64,000 nucleotides of DNA, from assembly GCA_017621075.1 (NCBI GenBank), contig JAGATV010000041.1:1-64000 (forward strand). Direction: 5' to 3'. The notes under the pieces were generated by a model. It was not told where the DNA came from, did no database searches, and was given only the letters and a program-made list of their open reading frames with translations. Origin of the DNA: Lachnospiraceae bacterium. GTDB taxonomy: Bacteria; Bacillota; Clostridia; Lachnospirales; Lachnospiraceae. Each line of letters opens with the position of its first letter. The first letter of the stretch is position 1. A program made the translations under genes and the position numbers. Shown piece after piece: positions 44,005 through 52,658 of this stretch.

Positions 44005-44036
44005 GTTAGTATAAACTAACCACCGCTTGTTGTCAA
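44005..44036 (-). promoter_or_regulatory. promoter with DtxR-type operator
   Basis: On the minus strand TTGACA (44031-44036) and TATACT (44008-44013) are 17 bases apart, a near-consensus promoter for the small cysteine-rich membrane protein. The perfect dyad GTTAGT-ATAA-ACTAAC (44005-44020) covers the -10 and resembles DtxR/IdeR-type metal boxes. The DtxR-family gene 100 bases away is a candidate regulator. Metal repression is inferred. Confidence 0.65.
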
Positions 44037-44048
44037 GCAAATTATGAT

Positions 44049-44077
44049 TTGCCCGGACATGGCAGATATGGTATAAT
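44049..44077 (+). promoter_or_regulatory. promoter of the DtxR-family gene
   Basis: TTGCCC (44049-44054) and TATAAT (44072-44077) are 17 bases apart, with TG one base before the -10. It faces away from the metal-box promoter, making the two genes divergent. Confidence 0.6.
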
Positions 44078-44117
44078 AAAGCCATATTCCAAGCCGGAAG
44101 GAAAGGATATTTTCATT

Positions 44118-44480
44118 ATGAAAGTAAATGAATCCGCAGAAAATTATCTGGAGACCATATTGATACTCAGCAAAAAGCACCCCGTGGTGCGCTCTGTGGA
44201 TATCGCCACAGAGCTTGGCTTTAAAAAATCCAGCGTCAGTGTTGCCATGAAAAATCTTCGTGAAAACGGACATATCACCGTGACCGGGGAAGGATACATC
44301 TATCTGACCGAATCGGGACGGGCCATTGCAGAAATGATCTACGAGCGCCATGAACTACTCACCACCTGGCTGAAAAAGCTGGGAGTAAACGAGCAGACTG
44401 CCGCCGAGGATGCCTGCCGTATGGAACACGTCATCAGCAAGGAAAGCTTCGAGGCGATCAAGAAACACGCAACGCCCTAA
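44118..44480 (+). CDS. DtxR/MntR-family metal-dependent regulator
   Basis: A 120-residue DNA-binding protein. The winged helix (NYLETILILSKKHPVVRSVD, then KKSSVSVAMKNLRENG) and the dimerisation/metal domain (ERHELLTTWLKKLGVNEQTA, AEDACRMEHVIS) are present, with metal ligands likely in Glu, His and Cys of this region. The third SH3-like domain of DtxR is absent, as in MntR and TroR types. The ATG at 44118 is chosen from homology; the ribosome binding site is weak. It ends four bases inside the convergent transglutaminase gene. Confidence 0.88.
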   Translation: MKVNESAENYLETILILSKKHPVVRSVDIATELGFKKSSVSVAMKNLRENGHITVTGEGYIYLTESGRAIAEMIYERHELLTTWLKKLGVNEQTAAEDACRMEHVISKESFEAIKKHATP

Positions 44481-46078
44481 TTCCAGGTGGCGATATTATG
44501 GTACAGTCTGTAATATCCGCCACCCAGTTTTTGTGCCTGTAACTGTATGGCAAAATTGTCCATATCCAATTCTTCCAGTCCCTTTTCCACATATCCCTTC
44601 TGGTAACGGCCTTCCGTATATTCCCTTTCAATCACGATCCACAGATACTCAGGAACCACATTGGTAAACTGCTGCTGCCCGCTTCCTGCCTGGGTCATCC
44701 GGGTCAGGCAGTCCGCATAGTACGCCTCTATGCTGTCGATGACTTCTTCTTTCTTCACACCGGCCTGTTTTAAGGCTTCTGCCTCTTTGTCCGCCTCTGT
44801 GACCTTTTCCTCATAAGTCAGAGGCTCCATGGGCTTCGTGGACGCAACAGGCTCTATGTCCTCAGACATCTCTACCTCAAAGGGAGTCCCTGTGGCACGT
44901 CCCCCGTAATTTCCGCCTTTACATGCCGGAAGATAGACGGACAGGCCCTTCCTCACATGGGTTTTGCCAAATTCCTTGTCAGATCTGTTAAAATAATCAT
45001 AAGTGGCGGGAACCGTGTCATCCCAGGTCACGTCCACATTGTAATAGCCGTCGGAAAGTCTTACGATATTCCATGCGTGTTCCTCACCGGAATATCCGGT
45101 ACAGTAATAGCAGGGGATCCCCAGCTGCTGCATAAGATACTGAAAGGCTCTGGCATAGCCTGCACAGACGCTCCTGCCATTCACCAGTGCGCTGTAGGCG
45201 CTTTGATTCATATCCGCATTCTTATCATACTCTGCAAGGGAAAGAAGGGCATTGTGGACATAGCGTTCCTTCTCAAAATCACTTTCCAATTCTGAGGCAC
45301 CCTTCACGATCGTATACGCACGTCCCTCAAACTCAGCCTTCGCCGTCTTAAGATCATTGGTGATGGTATAATAGCGCATGGTAATCTCCACACACTGCCC
45401 GTCCTTTAAGTGCTTACAGGAATATCCTGTCTCCAGCCAGAACAGTTCGGGATGATCATTGTAGACGGCTTCAAAGACATTTTTCAACTGACTGACATTT
45501 ACCTTGACCACCGGTGCAAAGGAATATGTACCCGCCAGTGCATTTGCATAAATCTGTTTGTAGAGTTTCTGCATGGCCGGCTCCAGCATGGCATAATAAG
45601 GATAAATTTCCGGGTCAAAGGCAAGCTCCTCGCCCGTTTCCCCGGTTCCCAGACTGTTCTTGATACTGTTGGCCTCATCCGCCGCCACCTGTTCCTGTTC
45701 TTCCCATACAGGCTGATATCCGGTTCTGCCGTCCAGTCCCTCCGGAAGTGTCACCACACCGTCGGCAGGGATCTCATAGAGGACATTCCCCTCCAAAAGA
45801 CCACTCTCTGCATCCTCATCCAAACCCGGTTCCTCCGGTTGTACCGGTTCTTTTGATTCTGCCGGTTCTGTCGGTTCTGCTCCCTCCGCACGCCCCGGTT
45901 CTCTGCTTCCCGCATACAGAGCCTCAGCCAAAGAATCCGTCACAGACGGGTTCAGGGCACAGAACAGCACAGCGCCGCACCCCACCATGATCAATATACA
46001 GATACCATAAAATAGACGTTTTAAAAATTTCAAGTAGTTACCATGCCTTTCATTATCAATCCTGACTCCATCAGCCAC
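44477..46078 (-). CDS. membrane-anchored transglutaminase-like protein
   Basis: A 533-residue protein with an N-terminal membrane helix (FYGICILIMVGCGAVLFCAL), a Pro/Glu-rich linker (about residues 55-90) and an extracellular transglutaminase fold. The likely triad is Cys in SVCAGYARAFQYLM, His in EEHAWNIV and Asp in YNVDVTWDD. It resembles the lipoprotein at 31058-32299 in its catalytic core but is anchored differently. The GTG at 46078 overlaps the end of fliB by 49 bases; a TTG about 45 bases downstream of it is possible. The role is unknown, perhaps cell-wall protein processing. Confidence 0.78.
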   Translation of the reverse strand: MADGVRIDNERHGNYLKFLKRLFYGICILIMVGCGAVLFCALNPSVTDSLAEALYAGSREPGRAEGAEPTEPAESKEPVQPEEPGLDEDAESGLLEGNVLYEIPADGVVTLPEGLDGRTGYQPVWEEQEQVAADEANSIKNSLGTGETGEELAFDPEIYPYYAMLEPAMQKLYKQIYANALAGTYSFAPVVKVNVSQLKNVFEAVYNDHPELFWLETGYSCKHLKDGQCVEITMRYYTITNDLKTAKAEFEGRAYTIVKGASELESDFEKERYVHNALLSLAEYDKNADMNQSAYSALVNGRSVCAGYARAFQYLMQQLGIPCYYCTGYSGEEHAWNIVRLSDGYYNVDVTWDDTVPATYDYFNRSDKEFGKTHVRKGLSVYLPACKGGNYGGRATGTPFEVEMSEDIEPVASTKPMEPLTYEEKVTEADKEAEALKQAGVKKEEVIDSIEAYYADCLTRMTQAGSGQQQFTNVVPEYLWIVIEREYTEGRYQKGYVEKGLEELDMDNFAIQLQAQKLGGGYYRLYHNIATWN

Positions 46079-47205
46079 TCCTCCAGGAAGTTCAGATTAT
46101 CATCTGAATGTTCCACCTCCCTGGCATAACGGCAAGCAAGCTCCACCCACTCTGAGGGCTCACAGGTTTTATCGGCCAGATAGCGCCTGCACATTACAAA
46201 CTCCTGCAAAAAGCTCACAGAAAACACTGCCAATGCCGCCTTGCTGTAGATCCATTCATCATATACCCCGCCACAGAAATAAGTATACAGAAAGAACAAA
46301 AACAGGTTTTCCTGAAAGATCTCCCATGCCTCATATTCCGGGCCTCCTGGACCATACTGCTCCAAAAAATCCTGCCGTATCCTGTGGTACTCCTTTGGGG
46401 TATCAAAATACAGACACTCCTCTGTCTGCTGCAACACCTGACTCCAGTCTTCCCGCAAAAGTTCCAACCGGGAAAACACCCCAAAGGCTTCCTTCATGGA
46501 CGCATAATGTCCTTTTTCAAAGGCCTCGCTGTCCGGCTTATCCTCTCCATAAAAAACAGCATCCTCACAAGTGGGCTCCCTGTATCCCCGGCCTATCACC
46601 TCATCCATTTCCCACAACCGGCCTTCATCCACACACTTCTGGAGTTCTTCCGCCAGTTCCAGCACACGTCCCATTCGCCTGACCATGGGAATACTCCTGT
46701 CCTGTGCCACAGCAAACATCCATTCTCTGGCATCCTCCAGCTTGGTGAACAAAAGCAGGTCAAACTCTTCAAATTCCTCCTCCAAAGGGTCCGGCAGATC
46801 ATCCTCCTCCACCAGGAAACGCACCGGTTCTTCCCGGGTCAGGATGAGCCCTGCTGCCACAGGACAGGACAAGGACAGGGACCACTCCCGCAGATCTTCA
46901 AATTCTTCCACATGCCTGGGATACCGACGGCAGGTCTCGCACAGATATGTCTCTCCCTTCCTGCGCACCAGCTCACAGAGATTCTTTTCGTCTAAAAACG
47001 CACACCTGCCCGCATACTGCTTAAAACAGCCCTCCTGCCAGTCAATGGCGCCTGCGATCCATTGTCCCCAATCCCCCTGCTCCCGGCTGTACCGTTCCAG
47101 CGCCTCCTCGTCAATAACAATCTGCCAGCCTGCGCAGCAGGTATCCGGACAGCGGTCTGCCATGCAGCAAAACTCATCAAAATAGTGAGGCTTCACATAT
47201 CTCAT
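46030..47205 (-). CDS. fliB: flagellin lysine-N-methylase
   Basis: A 391-residue cysteine-rich enzyme of the FliB family, which methylates lysines on flagellin. The N-terminal cysteine pattern CPDTCCAGW (about residue 19), NLCELVRRKGETYLCETCRR and YPRH with LSLSCPVAA near 115 are the family signature, suggesting an iron-sulphur cluster. Its start overlaps the preceding small gene by four bases. No flagellar structural gene is in the window, so the target must be encoded elsewhere. Confidence 0.88.
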   Translation of the reverse strand: MRYVKPHYFDEFCCMADRCPDTCCAGWQIVIDEEALERYSREQGDWGQWIAGAIDWQEGCFKQYAGRCAFLDEKNLCELVRRKGETYLCETCRRYPRHVEEFEDLREWSLSLSCPVAAGLILTREEPVRFLVEEDDLPDPLEEEFEEFDLLLFTKLEDAREWMFAVAQDRSIPMVRRMGRVLELAEELQKCVDEGRLWEMDEVIGRGYREPTCEDAVFYGEDKPDSEAFEKGHYASMKEAFGVFSRLELLREDWSQVLQQTEECLYFDTPKEYHRIRQDFLEQYGPGGPEYEAWEIFQENLFLFFLYTYFCGGVYDEWIYSKAALAVFSVSFLQEFVMCRRYLADKTCEPSEWVELACRYAREVEHSDDNLNFLEEWLMESGLIMKGMVTT

Positions 47206-47588
47206 ACATCATATACCTTTCCCAGAAGACTGCGGAGTGCCACCCGCTTGGCAGTGATCCCGGTAAGGATCTGCAGTGCTTCCGCCCGATTTTTTCGAAC
47301 AGCCGCTCCCCGGATTTTCATAAAACCACTGTCAAAACAGGTGATTCCCAACTCCTTAACCCTGGATTTCATCTTGTTGATCCTAAGCAGGGCAAGATCC
47401 CACTGCCCACCGTTTAAGGCATATCCCAACTTCAAAAAATCCTGTCCCTCCAAGAAAGCCCGGATCTTTTCCAGATACATTTCCCCCTCCGGTATCCTTT
47501 CTGCATCGGCTCCCCCTTTTACTGCAAGCTCTTTCAAAAGGGCCGTCACCCTGTCTGTCTCCTCTCCCCGATATCTCTCCTCACTCAT
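47202..47588 (-). CDS. unrecognised small helical protein coupled to fliB
   Basis: A 128-residue protein I do not recognise. It is predicted mostly helical; the C-terminal half has the repeated pattern FLKLGYALNGGQWDLALLRI followed by NKMKSRVKEL, vaguely like a four-helix HPt module but without a clear phosphorylatable histidine. Its stop overlaps the fliB start by four bases (ATGA), which implies joint expression. GAGG lies before the ATG at 47588. It may assist the methylase or bind its substrate; this is a guess from position. Confidence 0.5.
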   Translation of the reverse strand: MSEERYRGEETDRVTALLKELAVKGGADAERIPEGEMYLEKIRAFLEGQDFLKLGYALNGGQWDLALLRINKMKSRVKELGITCFDSGFMKIRGAAVRKNRAEALQILTGITAKRVALRSLLGKVYDV

Positions 47589-47681
47589 GCCTGTCAACCT
47601 CATCTTTCTTTCAATCAGTTGCCATACACAAACAGAGACCTGCTCCGGCGGCCGCCGGAACAGATCCCTGAAAAATTCCTG

Positions 47682-48467
47682 TTATGCACGTTCCTCATTT
47701 GCAGCCATACTATGTACCACATGGGAAATACTGTCAATGGTCTTGGAAATCTGCTCGTTCAATTGTCTGCTCTCTACTGACAGGTTGCCGACCTCCTTGG
47801 CCACAACCGCAAAACCTCTTCCTGCATCCCCCGCCCGGGCAGCCTCAATACTGGCATTTAACGCCAGGATATTCTGTCTCTGCTGGATACGGTTCAGATC
47901 GGAAGTATTCTGCTGGATATCCCGCACCAGTTTCTCACAGTCAGACACGCCCTTGGTAAGCCTTTCGATCAGATCCCCGCTGTACTTTGCAGAATATTCC
48001 GCATTGATGAAATTGTTCAGGACTTCTCCCAGCAATTCTGCAGAAGCATGGATGGCCTCCTCCGTCCTGACATTTACCTTGTGAAGGGCTTTGATATACT
48101 GGTCTTCATCCACACCGATCTCCCTTGCCACCTTGCGGAACCTGTCCTCATCGGGATGCTCCGGGAGTACCTGTCCACCGATCACAGAACCTACCTTCTC
48201 ACCGTTTACTACCAGGTCGATACCAAAATCGATCAGACCGGCATGACAGTGGTAGACACCTACTCCATCCCTGTCGCACTGTTCACAGCGGCGTCTTCCT
48301 TCTGCGCTTCCTCTGGTCAGCTTGATACAGAAATCCGTGAAATTATAGCACTTTGATATGTACTTGCCGTCCATACCTACCGCTACGATAGCAAGTCCCG
48401 TGGCAGTAGCCCAGTTTGACATGATCTGCTCAAATTTCTCCATGTTGGTAAAATCCTGAATTTTCAT
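47682..48467 (-). CDS. soluble PocR-sensor chemoreceptor-like protein
   Basis: A 261-residue cytoplasmic signalling protein. Residues 1-150 match the PocR sensory domain, with a cysteine cluster [17 protein letters not shown] near 75 that may bind a metal or ligand. The rest is a shortened methyl-accepting signalling domain containing the hairpin tip [20 protein letters not shown] followed by [12 protein letters not shown], which contacts CheA and CheW. There are no membrane helices. AAGGGG precedes the ATG at 48467. With fliB upstream in the same direction, it suggests a motile organism. Confidence 0.85.
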   Translation of the reverse strand: MKIQDFTNMEKFEQIMSNWATATGLAIVAVGMDGKYISKCYNFTDFCIKLTRGSAEGRRRCEQCDRDGVGVYHCHAGLIDFGIDLVVNGEKVGSVIGGQVLPEHPDEDRFRKVAREIGVDEDQYIKALHKVNVRTEEAIHASAELLGEVLNNFINAEYSAKYSGDLIERLTKGVSDCEKLVRDIQQNTSDLNRIQQRQNILALNASIEAARAGDAGRGFAVVAKEVGNLSVESRQLNEQISKTIDSISHVVHSMAANEERA

Positions 48468-48563
48468 AAGCACACCCCTTCGCATAATGGTATTGATACT
48501 TTTGTTCATTATATCATTTTTTATTTATAAAGTAAAATATATTTTGGACATTTTGCCACAAAA

Positions 48564-49010
48564 TCATGATTTTCTTTTGATGGTCCTTTTCCACCGTGCC
48601 ACCGCACCGGAAAGAAACGGCCTTAACGGCCTAAGCATCAGCCATACCCACGACAAAAATCTGTATACGGGGTTTTTGACGGAAAAGTATCTGCCTCTGC
48701 GGACCACCCCCACAAGGATGCCCTTGATCTGCTCCCGGTACAAAGGACCTTCCACTGCCCGCTGATTGTCACCCACCATATAGAATCTGTTTCCCCCACA
48801 CCTCCAGATACGGTGCAACACCAGTATGCCTTCCTTACGTCTGTAAAGCACCACATCCCCTCTCCGAAGCCGCCCTGCGTCCAAAGGTGCGATCACCGCC
48901 TGGTCCCTGCCCGGCACGAACAGAGGATACATGCTGTACCCCCTGGGGCTTAATTGTATGCTGTTTCCCGCAGCCAGAAGCTGTTCGATATCCCGTTTCT
49001 CTTCCTGCAT
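48564..49010 (-). CDS. S26 signal-peptidase-like protease
   Basis: A 148-residue peptidase of the S24/S26 class. The catalytic serine is Ser26 in PRGYSMYP; the likely partner is His66 in VLHRIW, the Ser-His arrangement of ER-type (SipW-like) enzymes rather than Ser-Lys. RRGDVVLY and MVGDNQ are family motifs. A hydrophobic segment near the C-terminus may anchor it. It faces a PqqD-kinase fusion gene across a shared operator. It probably trims the leader of the exported protein encoded at 52186-52614. Confidence 0.8.
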   Translation of the reverse strand: MQEEKRDIEQLLAAGNSIQLSPRGYSMYPLFVPGRDQAVIAPLDAGRLRRGDVVLYRRKEGILVLHRIWRCGGNRFYMVGDNQRAVEGPLYREQIKGILVGVVRRGRYFSVKNPVYRFLSWVWLMLRPLRPFLSGAVARWKRTIKRKS

Positions 49011-49040
49011 GACATACCTCTTTTTCCACTGTCATTATTG

Positions 49041-49065
49041 TAGCATTTCCCCGCCGGAAATGCTA
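49041..49065. promoter_or_regulatory. inverted repeat in the divergent S26/PqqD-kinase promoter region
   Basis: TAGCATTTCC and GGAAATGCTA are perfect 10-bp arms around CCGCC. On the plus strand TATAAT (49064-49069) overlaps the right arm; on the minus strand TACAAT overlaps the left arm. A protein binding here could control both genes at once. No regulator gene is adjacent. Confidence 0.55.
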
Positions 49066-49101
49066 TAATAAATTGATATCACACAAAGACGGAGGTCCGA
49101 T

Positions 49102-50265
49102 ATGAAGCGCAACCCAAGCTATACCTTACGAATCCTTGCGGGAGTCCCCTATCTGCTCCCATTTGGGCAGATGATCGCGGACAGGAAGCGGGGCATCCGG
49201 ATCAATGAGACCGGCATCTATCTGTGGGAACTTCTGGAGACAGAGCGCTCCATGGAGGAACTTCTCACCCTGTGCGCCGCTCATTACGGCACCGATACCG
49301 CCGTTATCCGCAAAGATCTGGAAACCTTCGTAAGAACACTTTCCGTTTACGGCATCCTGGAATCTGCAGAGGATGTCTCCCTGCCCTCCTCCGCCCCGGC
49401 CCTGTCTCTTGAGATCGGCGGACTTTCTGTGAAATTATGGGGGCCGAAGGAAGCCTTCTCCCCTCTTTTTGCTCCTTTTGCGGCAGATCCTTTGGGCAGG
49501 ACAGATCTGAAGATCTTCGTGCGGGAAGGCATGCCTGACCTTCTTTCCAACGGAACCGTTCTGCTGCGCAACAGACAGCTGACCGTCATGGAACAGGCAA
49601 AGCAGTATATCCTGCTGTTTCCCGCCACAAAACAAATTCTGGAAGCCCATCTATCCAAAGACGGCTCCCAGGCTGTATTTTACTGCATTTCTCCTTATAC
49701 GGACAGTTTCCGCGAAGAACTGTTCCATGCCATCCGCCTGGTATGGCTGTATCTGGCACAAAGACATCATATCGTGGCACTGCATTCAGCCTCTGTTCTG
49801 TACCGTGGCCGGGCATGGCTCTTTTCCGGTCCTTCCGGCACCGGCAAGTCCACACACACCAACCTGTGGCACCGTCTGCTCAAGGTTCCGATACTAAACG
49901 GCGACCTGAACCTTCCGGCCTTTCAGGAAGATAACCCCATGATCTACGGGCTGCCCTGGTGCGGCACCTCCGGCATATCCGACCCGGGCACCTACCCCTT
50001 GGGCGGCATCATTCTTTTAAAGCAGGGGGAAACAGACCGGGTAGAAGAACTTTCTTCCGACTTAAAGCAGCTTCTTTTGCTGCAGCGCCTGATCTCCCCT
50101 TCCTGGAGCGACAAACTGTTCGAGGAAAATCTTCGCTGTGTAAACAGGCTGACCGCACACGTCCCGGTGTGCCGCCTCCACTGCACGATGAAGGAATCTG
50201 CCGTTGCCGTCATGAGATCTTACATCGATGATTATCTGGATTTGGGACAGCCCCTTGATTCCTGA
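49102..50265 (+). CDS. PqqD-like leader-binding domain fused to an HPr-kinase-like domain
   Basis: A 387-residue fusion. Residues 1-90 resemble PqqD/RRE domains that hold precursor leader peptides (RIPFGQ-type start, then INETGIYLWELLETERSMEE). Residues 210-380 form an HPr-kinase-like ATPase: LHSASVLYRGRAWLFSGPSG, the P-loop GPSGTGKSTHTNLW and TYPLGGIILLKQ. Similar kinases in lasso-peptide clusters phosphorylate the product. GGAGG is 6 bases before the ATG. It is alone on the plus strand, flanked by the protease and the exporter. Precursor phosphorylation is inferred, not proven. Confidence 0.75.
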   Translation: MKRNPSYTLRILAGVPYLLPFGQMIADRKRGIRINETGIYLWELLETERSMEELLTLCAAHYGTDTAVIRKDLETFVRTLSVYGILESAEDVSLPSSAPALSLEIGGLSVKLWGPKEAFSPLFAPFAADPLGRTDLKIFVREGMPDLLSNGTVLLRNRQLTVMEQAKQYILLFPATKQILEAHLSKDGSQAVFYCISPYTDSFREELFHAIRLVWLYLAQRHHIVALHSASVLYRGRAWLFSGPSGTGKSTHTNLWHRLLKVPILNGDLNLPAFQEDNPMIYGLPWCGTSGISDPGTYPLGGIILLKQGETDRVEELSSDLKQLLLLQRLISPSWSDKLFEENLRCVNRLTAHVPVCRLHCTMKESAVAVMRSYIDDYLDLGQPLDS

Positions 50266-50279
50266 CAGGTCATTCCTTC

Positions 50280-52064
50280 CTAAAATCCTTTTACCATATC
50301 ATCGATCTCCTTCTCGTCCAACACCACACATTTTTTATCCCTGATAGCATACACGCGATTGCAGGCGCCAAGCACCGTAGGTCTGTGGGTGGTCACAATA
50401 CAGGTCCGGGGGTAATCATCCCGGATGATATTTTTCAATACTTTACGTTCCGTTGCCACGTCCAGCGCCGAGGTGGCCTCATCCAGAAGCAGGATGGGGG
50501 TCTTCCGCAGGATGGCCCTGGCGATGGAAAGCCTCTGGGACTGTCCCTCCGAAAATCCTCCCCCTCTTTCCTTCACCATGCTGTTGATGCCGTCCGGCAG
50601 TTTTTCCACGAACTCCCATGCGCAGGCACATTTCAGAGCCTCGATGATCTCCTCATCAGTGGCATCCTGCTTGACATTTCTCATATTTTCCGCAATGGTT
50701 CCCGAAAACATGGTGTTCCCCTGAGGCACATAGGAAAACAGCCTTCTGGTGGATGCACTCAAAGGGATAGCAACCGTATCCCCATCCCGGGGCATCCCCT
50801 GACCGCCGCACAGCACTGCCTCTCCATCCTGTATCTGCATCAGGGACAAAAGCAGCCGCAGCATAGTGGTCTTTCCCTCACCGGAAGGCCCCACCAGCGC
50901 AATGATCTCGTGGGGATGGGCCTCCAGGGAAGCCGCCTCAAATACCCGGTTGCCGTTCTGATAGGCATACCTGATATCCTTGACACACAGGCTTACGCCT
51001 TCCTTTCGGAATCTTTCATAAAAGGCATCCACTTCCGCTCCGTTGCTGTAATCCTCCCGGGGCATCTCCACAATGTCCATAAGACGCCCTGCTGAGGTGG
51101 TCAGTGCAATGGCTGTAGGCACCAGAGACGTCAGATTATTCAAAGTTCCCGTGAGAGTGGAGGACAGGCTTAGGAACATGGTCATAGTACCATATGTAAT
51201 GGCTCCGCTCCATACCCTGTAGATCCCCCAGCCATAGGCTCCATAAGAAACGATCATGGCAACTGTGGTCAAAAGCAAGGAAGTCCCTATCGTCATCCTT
51301 TGAAAATCCAGTTTCATGGAGATATATTCCTGCTGGATCTGTTTCAGCCGCCTGATATATAAAGAGATCAGGTCAAAAGCCTTAATGGTCTGTATATTGG
51401 AAAAAGCCTCCTGATTGAAGCCTGTCATCTTAGCTCCCATGGCTGCACTTTGCTGATTATTGTCCACCATGCGCTTCATGAGCTTTTTAGAAAGGATCAG
51501 GCTCACAGGCATACTCAAGAAAGCAAATACCGCAAAGGATGCATCATGGTAAAGCACCATGGCAAACGCGGAGAGGAAACGGAACAGATAAATGGCCAGA
51601 TTGGGCAGAAAATTCAATACTCCCGTGGAAATACTGGAGGCATCTGCGCTCCACCTGGTCAGAAGATCTCCTGTGTGGTAATTGGTGAGGGATTCCCAGT
51701 CCGTCACCAGGATCTTTCCAAAAATATCCGATTTGATCTCCGCATCCACATTCATGCTGATCTTGCTGGATATATATCCTGAAACCTGATTTAAGAATGC
51801 ACTTCCCAGATTCATGCCGATCATCATACAGAAAGTCAGCATCAGCCGGCCGGTCTCCCTGCCCGTGATGATATCCACCAGATCCTTGGATACGAGGCTG
51901 CCCACTAAAGAAATCACGGTTCCCACCATCCCCAACAGGGTATAAAAGATCATGGCTGCCCAATGTCTTTTGGCATACTGATAGATCCATTTTGTCTGCC
52001 CCCACATCTCCCGGAGCCTGCCTGCCCTGATGCGGTCTATCATGAACTGCAGCTTCTTTTTCAC
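50280..52064 (-). CDS. ABC exporter (fused membrane and ATPase domains)
   Basis: A 594-residue half-transporter with six helices in the first 330 residues and an ATPase domain: Walker A GPSGEGKTT near 385, signature FSEGQSQRL near 490, Walker B LLLDEATSALD near 515 and the switch histidine in TTHRPTV. There is no C39 peptidase domain, so leader cleavage must be done by another enzyme, plausibly the S26 peptidase. AAAGGAA is 8 bases before the GTG at 52064. It follows the candidate precursor gene after a terminator hairpin. Confidence 0.85.
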   Translation of the reverse strand: MKKKLQFMIDRIRAGRLREMWGQTKWIYQYAKRHWAAMIFYTLLGMVGTVISLVGSLVSKDLVDIITGRETGRLMLTFCMMIGMNLGSAFLNQVSGYISSKISMNVDAEIKSDIFGKILVTDWESLTNYHTGDLLTRWSADASSISTGVLNFLPNLAIYLFRFLSAFAMVLYHDASFAVFAFLSMPVSLILSKKLMKRMVDNNQQSAAMGAKMTGFNQEAFSNIQTIKAFDLISLYIRRLKQIQQEYISMKLDFQRMTIGTSLLLTTVAMIVSYGAYGWGIYRVWSGAITYGTMTMFLSLSSTLTGTLNNLTSLVPTAIALTTSAGRLMDIVEMPREDYSNGAEVDAFYERFRKEGVSLCVKDIRYAYQNGNRVFEAASLEAHPHEIIALVGPSGEGKTTMLRLLLSLMQIQDGEAVLCGGQGMPRDGDTVAIPLSASTRRLFSYVPQGNTMFSGTIAENMRNVKQDATDEEIIEALKCACAWEFVEKLPDGINSMVKERGGGFSEGQSQRLSIARAILRKTPILLLDEATSALDVATERKVLKNIIRDDYPRTCIVTTHRPTVLGACNRVYAIRDKKCVVLDEKEIDDMVKGF

Positions 52065-52112
52065 AGGTATATTTCCTTTCATCATACAGAGTCCCCTAAA
52101 GACCCTCAATTT

Positions 52113-52147
52113 GAAAACAGCACCACCCGTCAGACAGGTGATGCTGT
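52113..52147 (-). terminator. terminator between precursor-like gene and exporter
   Basis: On the minus strand an 11-bp stem (52137-52147 with 52117-52127, one G-T pair) is followed by TTTT. It lies 38 bases after the precursor-like stop. Partial termination here would give far more precursor mRNA than exporter mRNA, as in many peptide-export operons. Confidence 0.65.
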
Positions 52148-52185
52148 CATAATCTCCTTACCGGCAAACTGCCCGCCGGACTTCC

Positions 52186-52614
52186 TTAATCAAATCCGCC
52201 CTGTACATTTGTGCCATGTGTGCAGGAAATATCAGCACTCACAACGCTCAGGGTATCCAGATTGTTCGCATATACGCTTAACAGGCTGTTGAAATTATCA
52301 CCGTCGCCGTAAGCATTGGCATGGGATTCCCTGGTGACAACCACCACATTGCCGCTTACAGATGCGTCACCGGAATCAAAATAAGCATCGGTAACATCCT
52401 GATTGAACACGATAGTTGTCACAGACTTGGTGGAAATATGCGCAAGCCCGGTAGGATGCACTGCTTTCACACGATAGTTGTTATAAGTGTTGGGACCGCC
52501 TGCATTCTTCTGTGCAAGGGTTACCTCAACCGTCCAGCACTCACCGCTTGCTGCATACACGCCCTCCGCCAGATCTTCATTTGCAAGTACCAAAGGCTTT
52601 ACATACTCTCTCAT
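52186..52614 (-). CDS. candidate exported precursor protein with a peptide-like leader
   Basis: A 142-residue protein I do not recognise as a named family. It begins MREYVKPLVLANEDLAEGVY and continues AASG, resembling leader sequences of modified or ABC-exported peptides with a small-residue cleavage site near residue 24. The remainder (ECWTVEVTLAQKN to CTHGTNVQGGFD) is Thr/Val/Asn/Asp-rich, beta-like, with only two cysteines and few lysines. No signal peptide is present. The ATG at 52614 has AAAGGAG about 12 bases upstream. A consensus promoter and a terminator flank it, and an ABC exporter follows. It is probably the substrate of this locus. Confidence 0.6.
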   Translation of the reverse strand: MREYVKPLVLANEDLAEGVYAASGECWTVEVTLAQKNAGGPNTYNNYRVKAVHPTGLAHISTKSVTTIVFNQDVTDAYFDSGDASVSGNVVVVTRESHANAYGDGDNFNSLLSVYANNLDTLSVVSADISCTHGTNVQGGFD

Positions 52615-52658
52615 CTTTACACTCACTCTCCTTTGCTCTGTCCGCCTTCCGGCTGACA

